DNA from: Saprospiraceae bacterium
GTDB taxonomy: Bacteria > Bacteroidota > Bacteroidia > Chitinophagales > Saprospiraceae
Assembly: GCA_013214355.1 (NCBI GenBank)
Contig: JABSSL010000101.1
Location: 1 to 50,332, forward strand
Direction of reading: 5' to 3'
DNA: 50,332 bases
This document shows, in pieces, positions 8,732-16,880 of this stretch. Every line of letters starts with the position of its first letter. Position 1 is the first letter of the stretch. Under the pieces are notes generated by a model that saw nothing but the letters and a program-made list of their open reading frames with translations, had not been told where the DNA came from and did no database searches. The translations under genes and the position numbers were made by a program.

Positions 8732-9679
8732 TTATTGATTCATGCCTATAATGGCATCTTCTTTTTTATCTGTAGCTGTAGAGGCATCGGTTGGCGTGGC
8801 TTCGTAGATTTCACCTTGCGGTTCTTTCTGATTTGGTGGATCAGTACCCACCAAGGTCATAATGAAGCTGGCCACCTTTTGAATTTCAGCTGGACGTAAC
8901 TGTGTATTCCAAGCAATCATCCCCTTCTCAGGCACACCATATTTGATCGTCTTGAAAACATCAGTGATGCTACCTCCGTGTATCCAATATTGATCGGTGA
9001 GATTGGGACCAACCCCACCTTCCCCTTGTGTACCATGACAGGCTACACAGTAGGTCGTATAGATGGTTTCACCCAGTGCGATATCCTTAGGATCTTCTAA
9101 GGTTACCACATTATTTTCATCAACTCGATCTGCTTGTTTTGCGAGGTAAGCTTGCACCGCCTCTTCTGCTCTTTCCATTTCCATGGCATACTCCGTAGCT
9201 TGATCTACGCCGTAATCCGTAGCGTGATAATAGATGAGATAGGCGCCTGCAAAGGCTATGGTGACGTAGAACATAGCTACCCACCAAGGTGGTAAGCTGT
9301 TATCCAACTCTCTAATGCCATCATACTCATGGTCGAAAAGAATATCTTTCTCTTTCTCCATGGGTACCAATTTCCAAGCCTGCTGGTTCAGACGTTTCCA
9401 CCAAGGCTCTCTCTTAGCGACTCCAGCTTTTTCTAACACCTCAACGCCATGCTCTGCCAACAAACGCAGTTTTTGTGCCTCCATCAAGAGGTTAACCACG
9501 TATAGCAGCGCTCCAAAAACCGCCGCGATCACGATACCAATTACCCATACTAAAGTATTGCCCAGGATCTTTTCCATCCCGTGCGGGTCGACAGCTTGTT
9601 CTGCCTGTGCTACCAATTGTGTGCCCCCAGCCATGAAGAGCAGGAGCAAGGACAATGGAATGCGATATATATATTTCAT
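8732..9679 (-). CDS. ccoP: cbb3 oxidase subunit III (CcoP), single-haem form
   Basis: 315 residues. The N-terminus has a hydrophobic leader-like helix and a second helix (40-66), then a cytosolic linker, a third helix (131-151, PPWWVAMFYVTIAF is the CcoP hallmark) and one periplasmic cytochrome c domain with C211-V-A-C214-H215 and a likely Met ligand at M254. Proteobacterial CcoP usually carries two haem c domains; here only one CXXCH is present. It sits 44 nt after ccoQ. Confidence 0.93.
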   Translation of the reverse strand: MKYIYRIPLSLLLLFMAGGTQLVAQAEQAVDPHGMEKILGNTLVWVIGIVIAAVFGALLYVVNLLMEAQKLRLLAEHGVEVLEKAGVAKREPWWKRLNQQAWKLVPMEKEKDILFDHEYDGIRELDNSLPPWWVAMFYVTIAFAGAYLIYYHATDYGVDQATEYAMEMERAEEAVQAYLAKQADRVDENNVVTLEDPKDIALGETIYTTYCVACHGTQGEGGVGPNLTDQYWIHGGSITDVFKTIKYGVPEKGMIAWNTQLRPAEIQKVASFIMTLVGTDPPNQKEPQGEIYEATPTDASTATDKKEDAIIGMNQ

Positions 9680-9723
9680 GATGGTCTAATATTTCAGTTA
9701 AATGGATGCTGTTTCTGGTGTCT

Positions 9724-9885
9724 TTAGTCCTCCTCTAAGGGTAAGCGAGACATTTTTTCTATGAAAGCCCCGTTTCTTCTCAACACCAAGACAGCACTCA
9801 TGACAAATAGGATAAAGAAGGTCAGTAGAGCGAAAATGGCCATCCAGTTGATGTTGCCCGCCTCCGCTAATATATATTTGTACAT
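9724..9885 (-). CDS. ccoQ: CcoQ-like small membrane subunit
   Basis: 53 residues from ATG at 9885 to TAA at 9724. The sequence has a short head (MYKYILAEAGNINW), one membrane helix (MAIFALLTFFILFVMSAVLV) and a charged tail (LRRNGAFIEKMSRLPLEED). Position between ccoNO and ccoP, single helix, size and the end 'RLPLEED' fit the CcoQ/FixQ subunit that stabilises the complex. The length is short, so identification rests mostly on context. Confidence 0.75.
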   Translation of the reverse strand: MYKYILAEAGNINWMAIFALLTFFILFVMSAVLVLRRNGAFIEKMSRLPLEED

Positions 9886-9912
9886 AACTGTATTTTTAAA
9901 AGGATAATGTTG

Positions 9913-9976
9913 AATGAATAATGTACAATGGTTCTGGTCACTGGAGCTAGGACTAGCTTATCGTACATCATTCATT
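9913..9976. repeat. Inverted repeat inside the cco cluster
   Basis: Arms AATGAATAATGTAC (9913-9926) and GTACATCATTCATT (9963-9976) pair at 13 of 14 positions around a 36-nt loop, in the 148-bp gap between ccoNO and ccoQ. It is surrounded by AT-rich ATTCATTATACATT-like repeats. It could adjust the amounts of the two mRNA halves, or be a decayed intergenic repeat. Confidence 0.5.
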
Positions 9977-10033
9977 CTCCATTAATAATTATCAATTATT
10001 CATTATACATTCTTCATTACACACTTCTCCCTC

Positions 10034-12172
10034 CTATTCTGTCCCCGCCGCCTGTGGCTTTGGCTTGATATCTGTACCTAGGCGTTGCAAATAGGCGATT
10101 AAAGCGATGATCTCTTTCTTCTCTAGATCTTCTTGTTCAATACCATCTGCTCGAAGGCTCTTGGCTACTTGAGCAGCTTGCTCTTCCAAGTCAGCTACAG
10201 CCTGGTCTGCAAAGCCATCTGGGTAGGGTGTACCTAGTGTCTGTAGGACCTTAATCTTAGCTGCAGTATATTCGGTATTAAGATCCTTGCGCAATAGCCA
10301 AGGATATGGAGGCATAATTGAACCAGGAGACATACTCTCCGGATCCAGCATATGGTTGTAGTGCCAGCTATCCGGATACTTGCCACCTAATCGATGCAAA
10401 TCTGGTCCGGTTCGCTTGGATCCCCATAAGAATGGACGATCATACACGAATTCACCCGACTTGGAGTACTCTCCATAGCGTTCGGTTTCACTTCGGAATG
10501 GTCGAATCATCTGAGAATGACAGCCCAAACATCCTTCGCGGATGTACAGGTCACGCCCTTCCAGTTCTAATGGAGTGTAAGGTTTAACAGAGCTGATCTT
10601 TGGAACATTCTCGTCAATCATGACCATTGGGAAGAGCTCCACCAAGCCACCGATCAATACCAAGATGGTACTACCAATCAACATCTGAACAGGACGACGC
10701 TCAATCCAACGGTGCCAGTATTCTCCTTTGTGCGCTACGTATACTGTTCTTGCTGGAGCTTCAGCAGGTTCGTTTTCTTGTAGTGTCCCGCTCTTAACCG
10801 TTTTGTACAAGTTGTAAACCATCACAAAAACACCGGCTAGGTAAAGGGTTCCACCCAAAGCGCGTAACGCATACATTGGTAAGATCTGAGTAACCGTTTC
10901 TAGGAAGTTTCCGTACTGTAAAAAGCCGTCAGCCGTGAATTGTTTCCACATCAAAGATTGCGTCCAACCGGCCCAGTACAACGGAATCGCATAGAAAAGA
11001 ATACCCAGCGTTCCGATCCAGAAGTGGGTGTTAGCCAACTTCGGAGAATAAAGCTTGGTATTGAAGATTCTAGGTAGCAACCAATATAGGATACCGAAAG
11101 TCAACATCCCGTTCCAGCCCAAGGTACCGATGTGTACGTGTCCGATGGTCCAGTCTGTATAGTGACTAATGGCATTGACTGATTTGATAGATAGCATGGG
11201 TCCTTCAAAGGTGGCCATACCGTATGCAGCAACTGCCACTACCATAAACTTGAGAATAGCGTCATCACGCACACGATCCCAAGCCCCTCTCAAGGTCAAC
11301 AGTCCATTCAACATACCACCCCAAGATGGAGCGATCAACATAATAGAAAAGACGGTACCTAATGACTGTGCCCAATCTGGTAAAGAGGTATACAACAAAT
11401 GGTGAGGTCCAGCCCAGATGTAGATAAATATCAGTGCCCAGAAGTGGATGATCGACAACTTGTAGGAATATACGGGTCGATTGGCCGCCTTAGGCAAGAA
11501 ATAATACATCAACCCTAAATAGGGTGTAGTTAGGAAAAATGCTACTGCATTATGACCGTACCACCATTGCAAGAGCGCATCTTGTACACCGGCAAAAACG
11601 GGGTAACTCTTGATCATGTTAACTGGCAACTCCAAGTTGTTGAACACGTGGAGAACCGTAACCGTTATCCAAGTGGCAATATAGAACCAGATGGCTACGT
11701 AAAGGTGATTTTCTCTACGCTTGAAGATGGTTCCAAACATGTTCCAACCAAAAATGATCCAAACCGCAGCAATGCCAAGGTCAATCGGCCATTCTAGTTC
11801 AGCGTATTCTTTAGCACTAGTAATACCTAATGGAAGGGTAACTGCTGCAGCTATAATGATACTTTGCCAGCCCCAGAAGTGAATTTTAGAGAGTAAATCG
11901 CTGTACATTCTGGTTTTCAGCAAGCGCTGAAGGGAATAGTACACTCCCATGAAAATACCATTTCCGACGAAGGCGAAAATGGCGGCGTTGGTATGTAGTG
12001 GGCGGATTCTACCAAAAGTAGTTTCCGCAATCCCGAAATTGAGTGATGGGAATATAAGCTGGAAGGCTGCTATAAGGCCAACCAACATACCTACCACCCC
12101 CCAAAGTACAGTCGCATAAGCGAAGTTCTTGACAATCTTATTGTCGTAACTGAATTGTTCTATCTTCGACAT
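10034..12172 (-). CDS. ccoNO: cbb3 oxidase catalytic subunit fused to the mono-haem subunit (CcoN-CcoO)
   Basis: 712 residues. Residues 1-460 are CcoN with twelve or so helices and the metal ligands in place: H60 (RPLH, low-spin haem b), H207 (WWYGHN, CuB), H257/H258 (GPHH, CuB), H345/H347 (GHVHIG, haem b3/b). After a linker (about 461-485) a new helix (about 494-517) leads into the CcoO cytochrome c domain with C548-L-G-C551-H552 and the CcoO hallmark MIRPFRSETERYG. Reduces oxygen to water with high affinity while pumping protons. CcoN and CcoO are separate genes in Proteobacteria; the fusion is common in Bacteroidota. Transcribed with ccoS from the promoter at 12449-12512. Confidence 0.96.
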   Translation of the reverse strand: MSKIEQFSYDNKIVKNFAYATVLWGVVGMLVGLIAAFQLIFPSLNFGIAETTFGRIRPLHTNAAIFAFVGNGIFMGVYYSLQRLLKTRMYSDLLSKIHFWGWQSIIIAAAVTLPLGITSAKEYAELEWPIDLGIAAVWIIFGWNMFGTIFKRRENHLYVAIWFYIATWITVTVLHVFNNLELPVNMIKSYPVFAGVQDALLQWWYGHNAVAFFLTTPYLGLMYYFLPKAANRPVYSYKLSIIHFWALIFIYIWAGPHHLLYTSLPDWAQSLGTVFSIMLIAPSWGGMLNGLLTLRGAWDRVRDDAILKFMVVAVAAYGMATFEGPMLSIKSVNAISHYTDWTIGHVHIGTLGWNGMLTFGILYWLLPRIFNTKLYSPKLANTHFWIGTLGILFYAIPLYWAGWTQSLMWKQFTADGFLQYGNFLETVTQILPMYALRALGGTLYLAGVFVMVYNLYKTVKSGTLQENEPAEAPARTVYVAHKGEYWHRWIERRPVQMLIGSTILVLIGGLVELFPMVMIDENVPKISSVKPYTPLELEGRDLYIREGCLGCHSQMIRPFRSETERYGEYSKSGEFVYDRPFLWGSKRTGPDLHRLGGKYPDSWHYNHMLDPESMSPGSIMPPYPWLLRKDLNTEYTAAKIKVLQTLGTPYPDGFADQAVADLEEQAAQVAKSLRADGIEQEDLEKKEIIALIAYLQRLGTDIKPKPQAAGTE

Positions 12173-12177
12173 CTTAT

Positions 12178-12276
12178 TTAAGATTTAGGGTTTGTTGTGG
12201 TTTTTAAGCCAAGTGAAGCAATGCCCCCCAACAAGGAGATAAAGCAGAGGTAGAATAGAATCTGAAGGCTAATCAT
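12178..12276 (-). CDS. Possible 32-residue membrane peptide between ccoS and ccoNO
   Basis: An ATG at 12276, overlapping the last 8 bases of ccoS, opens a frame of 32 codons ending in TAA 5 nt before the ccoNO start. The peptide (MISLQILFYLCFISLLGG, then IASLGLKTTTNPKS) is one hydrophobic helix with a basic polar tail. Start and stop fit exactly between the flanking genes, as in translational coupling. No homologue is recalled, and a frame this short could be accidental. Confidence 0.45.
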   Translation of the reverse strand: MISLQILFYLCFISLLGGIASLGLKTTTNPKS

Positions 12277-12430
12277 CACTAATGTTTTTTGTTTGCTGAT
12301 CAAATAAGATTCTCACAGAAGGCGTGTACTCATCTTCATATTGTCCTGATCTTACCGCCCATAAAAAGGCAACTAGGAACCCTAAAGCGACGATAAGACT
12401 GATCCCGATGAGTAAAAAAATGATTTTCAT
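12269..12430 (-). CDS. ccoS: CcoS, cbb3 oxidase assembly protein
   Basis: 53 residues: one membrane helix (MKIIFLLIGISLIVALGFLV) followed by the CcoS signature AFLWAVRSGQYEDEYTP and an aspartate-rich end. CcoS is needed for cofactor insertion into CcoN. I use ATG 12430 rather than the in-frame ATG at 12451, because the -7 element at 12455-12449 puts the transcript start near 12443. First gene of the ccoS-ccoNO transcript. Confidence 0.88.
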   Translation of the reverse strand: MKIIFLLIGISLIVALGFLVAFLWAVRSGQYEDEYTPSVRILFDQQTKNISDD

Positions 12431-12448
12431 ATGCCTTGAATTTGACGG

Positions 12449-12512
12449 CAAGTTATAGCCAGCCCTACCCCTATTAGATGACCCAAATCAGACCCATTGG
12501 TGATTTTTATCA
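12449..12512 (-). promoter_or_regulatory. Tandem CRP/FNR-like boxes and -7 element driving ccoS-ccoNO
   Basis: Boxes TGATTTTTATCA (12501-12512) and TGACCCAAATCA (12479-12490) are separated by exactly 10 bp, so 22 bp centre to centre. Downstream on the minus strand is TAACTTG (12455-12449), a close match to the Bacteroidota TAnnTTTG -7 element, starting 29.5 bp from the centre of the near box. The far box lies inside the end of ccoI, and the near box contains the ccoI stop codon. The same layout recurs in five other regions here. Confidence 0.8.
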
Positions 12513-14905
12513 CTCTCTTTTCCGAGCCTCCAATAGGCCAATCCTGAACTGCCCAAAACCCCGATAATGACGATAGTTATGGCGCTCAATGGCATGAGAA
12601 TAGCAGCCACGACAGGTGATAATAATCCCTGTACGGCATAACTTAATCCGATAATATTGTAGCAACTAGCAATAAAATAAGCGAGATATACTACCCAGCG
12701 ACTCTCTTGAACAAAAGTCAGCATCTGGGGTAGCATTTGGAAGCGTTCGGCGGCAATTATGGCATCACTGGCTGGTGTAAAGTTATTGATATCTTCTGTT
12801 AGGACGAGTCCTACGTCACTTTGGCGGAGTGCCCCGGCATCATTAATCCCATCCCCTAACATTAGGACCTTCTGGTTCTCCGCTTGCAGTTGGGCTACAA
12901 AATTTAGTTTATCCGTTGGACTCTGGTCAAAATGCAATTGTTCAGGGCTGTCAAAATATGGCCTTAGTCGCTCCTTCTCCTGATCATTGTCACCAGATAG
13001 GAGAGCTAGTCCAAACTTAGTTTTCAATTGCTGAATGAAAACCGGCAAGGACTTCCGATATTGATTTTGGACTACAAACACCCCTCTAATTTCTTGCCCA
13101 ACTTGCCAGAACACCCCTTTTTGATGACTTTTGTCATACCCAACAAAAGAAGCCGATCCTAGCTTGTAAGTCATGCCATTGATTTTCGTCAATAGTCCCA
13201 AACCGGGGAATTCTTGCACCGAAATGGTCCGATCTACTTCCACGTCTTGTAACCGTTCAGCTATTCCTATACTTAAAGGATGGCTAGACTGGCTGGCCAT
13301 TGATCTAATGATCTGCTGTTCGCCTTCCGCTAACGCCGTCCCTTGGTAGGTCAAACGCAACTCCTTATTATCTGTCAAAGTTCCCGTCTTATCCAAGACC
13401 ACTTGCTCCACCTCTTGCATGGCCTCAATGACTTGAATGTGCCGGATATAGAATTTTCGTCTAGCTAATAGCCGTAGCACATTCCCATACGTAAAGGGAA
13501 TAGCCAAGGCCACTGCGCACGGACAAGCAATAATTAGTACAGCCGTAAAGGCTTTGAAAGCCATATCCAGGTCTGTTGACCACCAAAAGGCTAACGTGAG
13601 GCTGGCGACGATGAGGATGACTATCGTGAAATACTTAGCTATCGTATTGGCTAGTCGACTTTGTCTACCCTCGAATTTATCTTTCTTGAAAGCCTGTTCA
13701 TTCCAAAGTTGTGTCAAGTAACTGTGCTCTACTCTTCGAAGTACCTCTATTTCAATACTCCCTGTGTTGAGTTTACCTCCTGCAAAAACTTTATCTCCAA
13801 CACCTTTGGTACTCAAATCCTCCTCCCCCGTAACAAAACTGTAATCTAGGTATCCACGGCCTTCCACAATCAAGGCGTCAACGGGGATCAACTCTCCATT
13901 CTTAATCCAGAGTCGATCACCAGGTTCCACCTTGTTGAGTGGTACACTTATCCATTCTCCCGCTTTCTTGACCAAGGTAGCCACCGGGAAATAGGATCGG
14001 TAATCTCTTTCAAAAGAGAGATTGTAGTAGGTTTTTTGTTGAAACCATTTCCCTATCAATAAAAAGAAAATCAAGCCTGCGAGGCTGTCAAAAAAACCTG
14101 CTCCTGTATGACTAAGGATATCATACATACTCCTTCCAAATAAGGCTAGCATTCCCAGTGAGACGGGGACATCTATATTAAGATGGCCTTGCTTTAGCCC
14201 ATAGTAAGCTGACTTTAGGTAGTCTACGGCACTATAGAATAGCAAAGGCAAAGCCAGGGCTATATTCAAATACCCAAACCATTGGGCATAAACGGATTGT
14301 TGCAGTCCTAAGTACTCCGGAAAGCTCAACAACATGATATTACCAAAAAGGAAACCCGTAACACCTAGCTTATAAGTTAGTGTATGGTTGGTTACTTGCT
14401 CCTCCTTAGACGTCAGTTGATCATAATTGATTTGGGGGGCATAACCGATACTACTGAGCAGCTCTGCCAGCTGTCGCAGGGTGGTTTCCGCCTTTAAGTA
14501 GGTAAGCTGTATTTTTTTCTTAGGAAAATTAACTTGAGATTGGACAATACCAGGCGTGAGCTTGTACAAATTCTCCAATAACCAGATACAGGAGCTACAG
14601 TGAATTTGCGGAAGGTAAAAGGAGACTTTGGCTAGTTTGTCATTTTGAAAGGTTAACAGTCCTTCTTGTACTACTTTTTCATCCAAAAAAGCATAGGTCG
14701 TACCCCGTTTGCCTTTCAAGCTAAATCCAGGGTTTTCTTCCAATTGATAGTAAGTGCAAAGATCATTTTCCGACAGTATCTGATATACCATCTTACATCC
14801 CTCACAACAGAAGGGTTTGTCTTCGATTACAATCTTTTCTTCTTCACATTTCTCTCCGCAGTGGTAACAAGTAGTGGCAGTTATCTGCTCTGGTGCAATT
14901 TCCAT
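12488..14905 (-). CDS. ccoI: CcoI/FixI copper-exporting P1B-type ATPase
   Basis: 805 residues. The N-terminus has a cysteine-rich metal-binding domain (TTCYHCGEKC, then FCCEGCKMVY) followed by an HMA domain with C103-S-S-C106. The P-type core shows TGEE (359-362), the CPC membrane motif (C461-P-C463), the phosphorylation site D505-KTGT, HPLS and GDGINDAGAL. It delivers copper to the membrane side for cbb3 oxidase assembly. It is divergent from hemN and shares its control region; the ccoS promoter begins within its last codons. Confidence 0.94.
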   Translation of the reverse strand: MEIAPEQITATTCYHCGEKCEEEKIVIEDKPFCCEGCKMVYQILSENDLCTYYQLEENPGFSLKGKRGTTYAFLDEKVVQEGLLTFQNDKLAKVSFYLPQIHCSSCIWLLENLYKLTPGIVQSQVNFPKKKIQLTYLKAETTLRQLAELLSSIGYAPQINYDQLTSKEEQVTNHTLTYKLGVTGFLFGNIMLLSFPEYLGLQQSVYAQWFGYLNIALALPLLFYSAVDYLKSAYYGLKQGHLNIDVPVSLGMLALFGRSMYDILSHTGAGFFDSLAGLIFFLLIGKWFQQKTYYNLSFERDYRSYFPVATLVKKAGEWISVPLNKVEPGDRLWIKNGELIPVDALIVEGRGYLDYSFVTGEEDLSTKGVGDKVFAGGKLNTGSIEIEVLRRVEHSYLTQLWNEQAFKKDKFEGRQSRLANTIAKYFTIVILIVASLTLAFWWSTDLDMAFKAFTAVLIIACPCAVALAIPFTYGNVLRLLARRKFYIRHIQVIEAMQEVEQVVLDKTGTLTDNKELRLTYQGTALAEGEQQIIRSMASQSSHPLSIGIAERLQDVEVDRTISVQEFPGLGLLTKINGMTYKLGSASFVGYDKSHQKGVFWQVGQEIRGVFVVQNQYRKSLPVFIQQLKTKFGLALLSGDNDQEKERLRPYFDSPEQLHFDQSPTDKLNFVAQLQAENQKVLMLGDGINDAGALRQSDVGLVLTEDINNFTPASDAIIAAERFQMLPQMLTFVQESRWVVYLAYFIASCYNIIGLSYAVQGLLSPVVAAILMPLSAITIVIIGVLGSSGLAYWRLGKESDKNHQWV

Positions 14906-14909
14906 GGCA

Positions 14910-15007
14910 CAAAATTGCGGTATGTGTAAATCTGAGCTGCAGGATAAAAGTCAGATCGAATAGTGATTTTTGTCACCCCCGGCCAAGAGTGCCCCTTACT
15001 AACTTTG
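14910..15007. promoter_or_regulatory. Divergent ccoI/hemN control region with tandem boxes
   Basis: Boxes GGATAAAAGTCA (14942-14953, one mismatch to TGAY-N4-RTCA) and TGATTTTTGTCA (14964-14975) are 22 bp apart; the second extends to the palindrome GTGATTTTTGTCAC. Toward hemN a perfect TAnnTTTG (TAACTTTG, 15000-15007) starts 30.5 bp from the near box centre. Toward ccoI, CAATTTTG (14917-14910) starts 30.5 bp from the other box centre. Both predicted transcript starts fall at or within a few bases of the start codons, suggesting very short or no leaders. Confidence 0.75.
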
Positions 15008-15012
15008 CTGCT

Positions 15013-16362
15013 ATGAATACAAAATTGTTGCGTAAATACGATTTACCTGTTCCGAGGTACACTAGCTACCCTACGGTTCCCTATTGGGATACTACGCCTA
15101 GCGAGCAAGTGTGGAAAGAAAAAGTACTATCTGCCTTCGAAAAAGACCAAGGCATTAGTCTATATATACACCTACCTTATTGCGAAAAACTCTGTACCTA
15201 CTGCGGCTGCAACAAGCACATCACCAAGAACCACTTGGTGGAACAGCCGTACGTCGAAAGTGTCCTGAAAGAGTGGAACTTGTACCTGGAGGTTTTGGGT
15301 AGTCGCCCAATCTTAAAGGAGTTGCATTTAGGGGGAGGGACACCAACCTTCTTCTCTCCGGAATCGCTTCGGATGTTGGTAGAAGGGATTACGGCGAAAG
15401 CTATTGTCCCTGAAGATGCGGATTTCAGTTTTGAGGCACATCCTTCCAGTACAAGCTGGGAACATTTGAAGACCTTACGAGAAGTTGGATTTAAACGCCT
15501 TAGCATTGGCGTACAGGATTTCTCTCCAGTCATTCTGGAGATTATCAATCGCCAACAGACCGCTGAGCAAGTCGAAAATGTCACGCAACAAGCCAGAGCA
15601 CTGGGGTATTCCTCCATCAATTATGATCTAATATTTGGGCTTCCATTGCAGGATGCACAGGCCATTCGCAATACCATGGCGAGAGTGGCACAACTGCGCC
15701 CAGATCGCATTGCCTTCTATAGTTACGCGCACGTTCCCTGGATCAAACCCAGTCAGCGCGCCTATTCCGAAGCAGATTTGCCCTTAGGAGATGATAAGCG
15801 AAACCTTTATGAACTGGGCCGAACCCTTCTAGAAGCTGAGGGTTACTTAGAAATTGGCTTAGACCATTTTGCCTTGGCCTCGGATGAGCTTTATCATGCC
15901 TATGAATCCGGTGCTTTGCATCGCAACTTTATGGGTTACACGCCTGCTCATACTCGCCTAAGCATTGGGTTGGGAGCTTCGGCGATTAGTGACAGCTGGG
16001 ACGCCTATGTACAAAATGAGAAGAAGATCGTGGACTATCGCGCAAGAGTGGCCGAGGGGCGACTGCCATTTTTCAAAGGACACGTTCTAACGCAACCAGA
16101 TCAAATCATTCGCAAGCATATCTTGAATCTGATGTGCCAGCATGAAACGCAATGGATAGACCCCTCTTTACAAGATGATGCCTTTTTAGAAGGAATAGAT
16201 CGAATGGAGGAATTGGAGCGGGATGGACTAATTCAAAGAGAGACCTTTAGCTTGGAGGTAACACAAGAAGGTTTACCGTTTTTGAGGAATATCTGTCAAG
16301 CTTTGGACGCTAGATTGTGGGAAAGAAGACCCACCGCGCCATTGTTTAGTTCAGCTATTTAG
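15013..16362 (+). CDS. hemN: Oxygen-independent coproporphyrinogen III oxidase
   Basis: 449 residues from ATG 15013. Radical SAM enzyme with C57-x3-C61-x2-C64 (YCEKLCTYCGC), GGGTPTF for SAM binding and the N-terminal KYDLPVPRYTSYPT signature of true HemN, not its HemW paralogue. It oxidises coproporphyrinogen III to protoporphyrinogen IX without oxygen, supplying haem under oxygen limitation. It shares a control region with ccoI, so haem and copper supply for the cbb3 oxidase are coupled. An upstream in-frame start at 14893 is rejected: it would put the boxes inside the gene. Confidence 0.94.
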   Translation: MNTKLLRKYDLPVPRYTSYPTVPYWDTTPSEQVWKEKVLSAFEKDQGISLYIHLPYCEKLCTYCGCNKHITKNHLVEQPYVESVLKEWNLYLEVLGSRPILKELHLGGGTPTFFSPESLRMLVEGITAKAIVPEDADFSFEAHPSSTSWEHLKTLREVGFKRLSIGVQDFSPVILEIINRQQTAEQVENVTQQARALGYSSINYDLIFGLPLQDAQAIRNTMARVAQLRPDRIAFYSYAHVPWIKPSQRAYSEADLPLGDDKRNLYELGRTLLEAEGYLEIGLDHFALASDELYHAYESGALHRNFMGYTPAHTRLSIGLGASAISDSWDAYVQNEKKIVDYRARVAEGRLPFFKGHVLTQPDQIIRKHILNLMCQHETQWIDPSLQDDAFLEGIDRMEELERDGLIQRETFSLEVTQEGLPFLRNICQALDARLWERRPTAPLFSSAI

Positions 16363-16369
16363 TTCAGTA

Positions 16370-16408
16370 CTCTGTCACCGGTTGACTAGTGGTTAACCGG
16401 TGACAGAG
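16370..16408. terminator. Strong bidirectional hairpin between hemN and rhodanese
   Basis: Arms CTCTGTCACCGGTT (16370-16383) and AACCGGTGACAGAG (16395-16408) pair perfectly over 14 bp around an 11-nt loop, 7 nt after hemN and 7 nt before the end of the convergent rhodanese gene. There is no long T-run, but the stem and position fit a shared terminator. Confidence 0.7.
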
Positions 16409-16415
16409 CAACCTT

Positions 16416-16718
16416 CTACCACTTTTCCCAACTTCCACCGTCAACACCCGGACTGCCCTCTCTACGTAGGCGTCTTACCGCTTTTTTACTACGTACCCCG
16501 GTTCCTGAGCAAGTCAGGATCGGTCTTCGCCAGTCTTTGATTACTCCTTTGAAAAAATCAATGTCTTCCAGCGGCATTAGGATAGCCTCTTCGGCATGGC
16601 CGGCGGCATATTCAGGTAAGCTGCGAACGTCCAGGAGAATAACGCCCTTCCTTGGGAAGGGTTTAGGGGTAAGTTTCGGTAGGTTATGGCGGCTAGTCAT
16701 TTCGTGAGGATAAAACAT
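16416..16718 (-). CDS. Single-domain rhodanese
   Basis: 100 residues with the rhodanese fold pattern: ILLDVRSLPEYAAGH near residue 27 and the active-site loop L-T-C-S-G-T-G-V-R-S with the catalytic Cys near residue 70. It moves sulfane sulfur, acting on persulfides or thiosulfate; partners are unknown. It carries its own copy of the tandem-box promoter (16751-16815), shared with the divergent stress protein. In E. coli YgaP a rhodanese is fused to a DUF2892 membrane segment; a lone DUF2892 gene with the same promoter type is at 36161. Confidence 0.85.
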   Translation of the reverse strand: MFYPHEMTSRHNLPKLTPKPFPRKGVILLDVRSLPEYAAGHAEEAILMPLEDIDFFKGVIKDWRRPILTCSGTGVRSKKAVRRLRREGSPGVDGGSWEKW

Positions 16719-16750
16719 AAAGCATGTATTTACGAGGTTCGTTGTTATTT

Positions 16751-16846
16751 CAAATTTACTGCCTGTACCTCCAGAGAGCCTTGACCAAAGTCAGTCAACC
16801 CATTGATTAAGATCATAAGCTAGGCTACCGAATCACCGTAGATTTG
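16751..16846. promoter_or_regulatory. Divergent rhodanese/UspA control region with tandem boxes
   Basis: Boxes TGACCAAAGTCA (16782-16793) and TGATTAAGATCA (16804-16815), 22 bp apart. Toward the UspA gene TAGATTTG (16839-16846), and toward the rhodanese TAAATTTG (16758-16751), are both perfect TAnnTTTG elements. Each starts exactly 29.5 bp from the centre of its near box. This is the cleanest example of the shared architecture. Confidence 0.85.
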
Positions 16847-16880
16847 AAGTAATTGATCACGTACCTAAAAATTCCTGACC

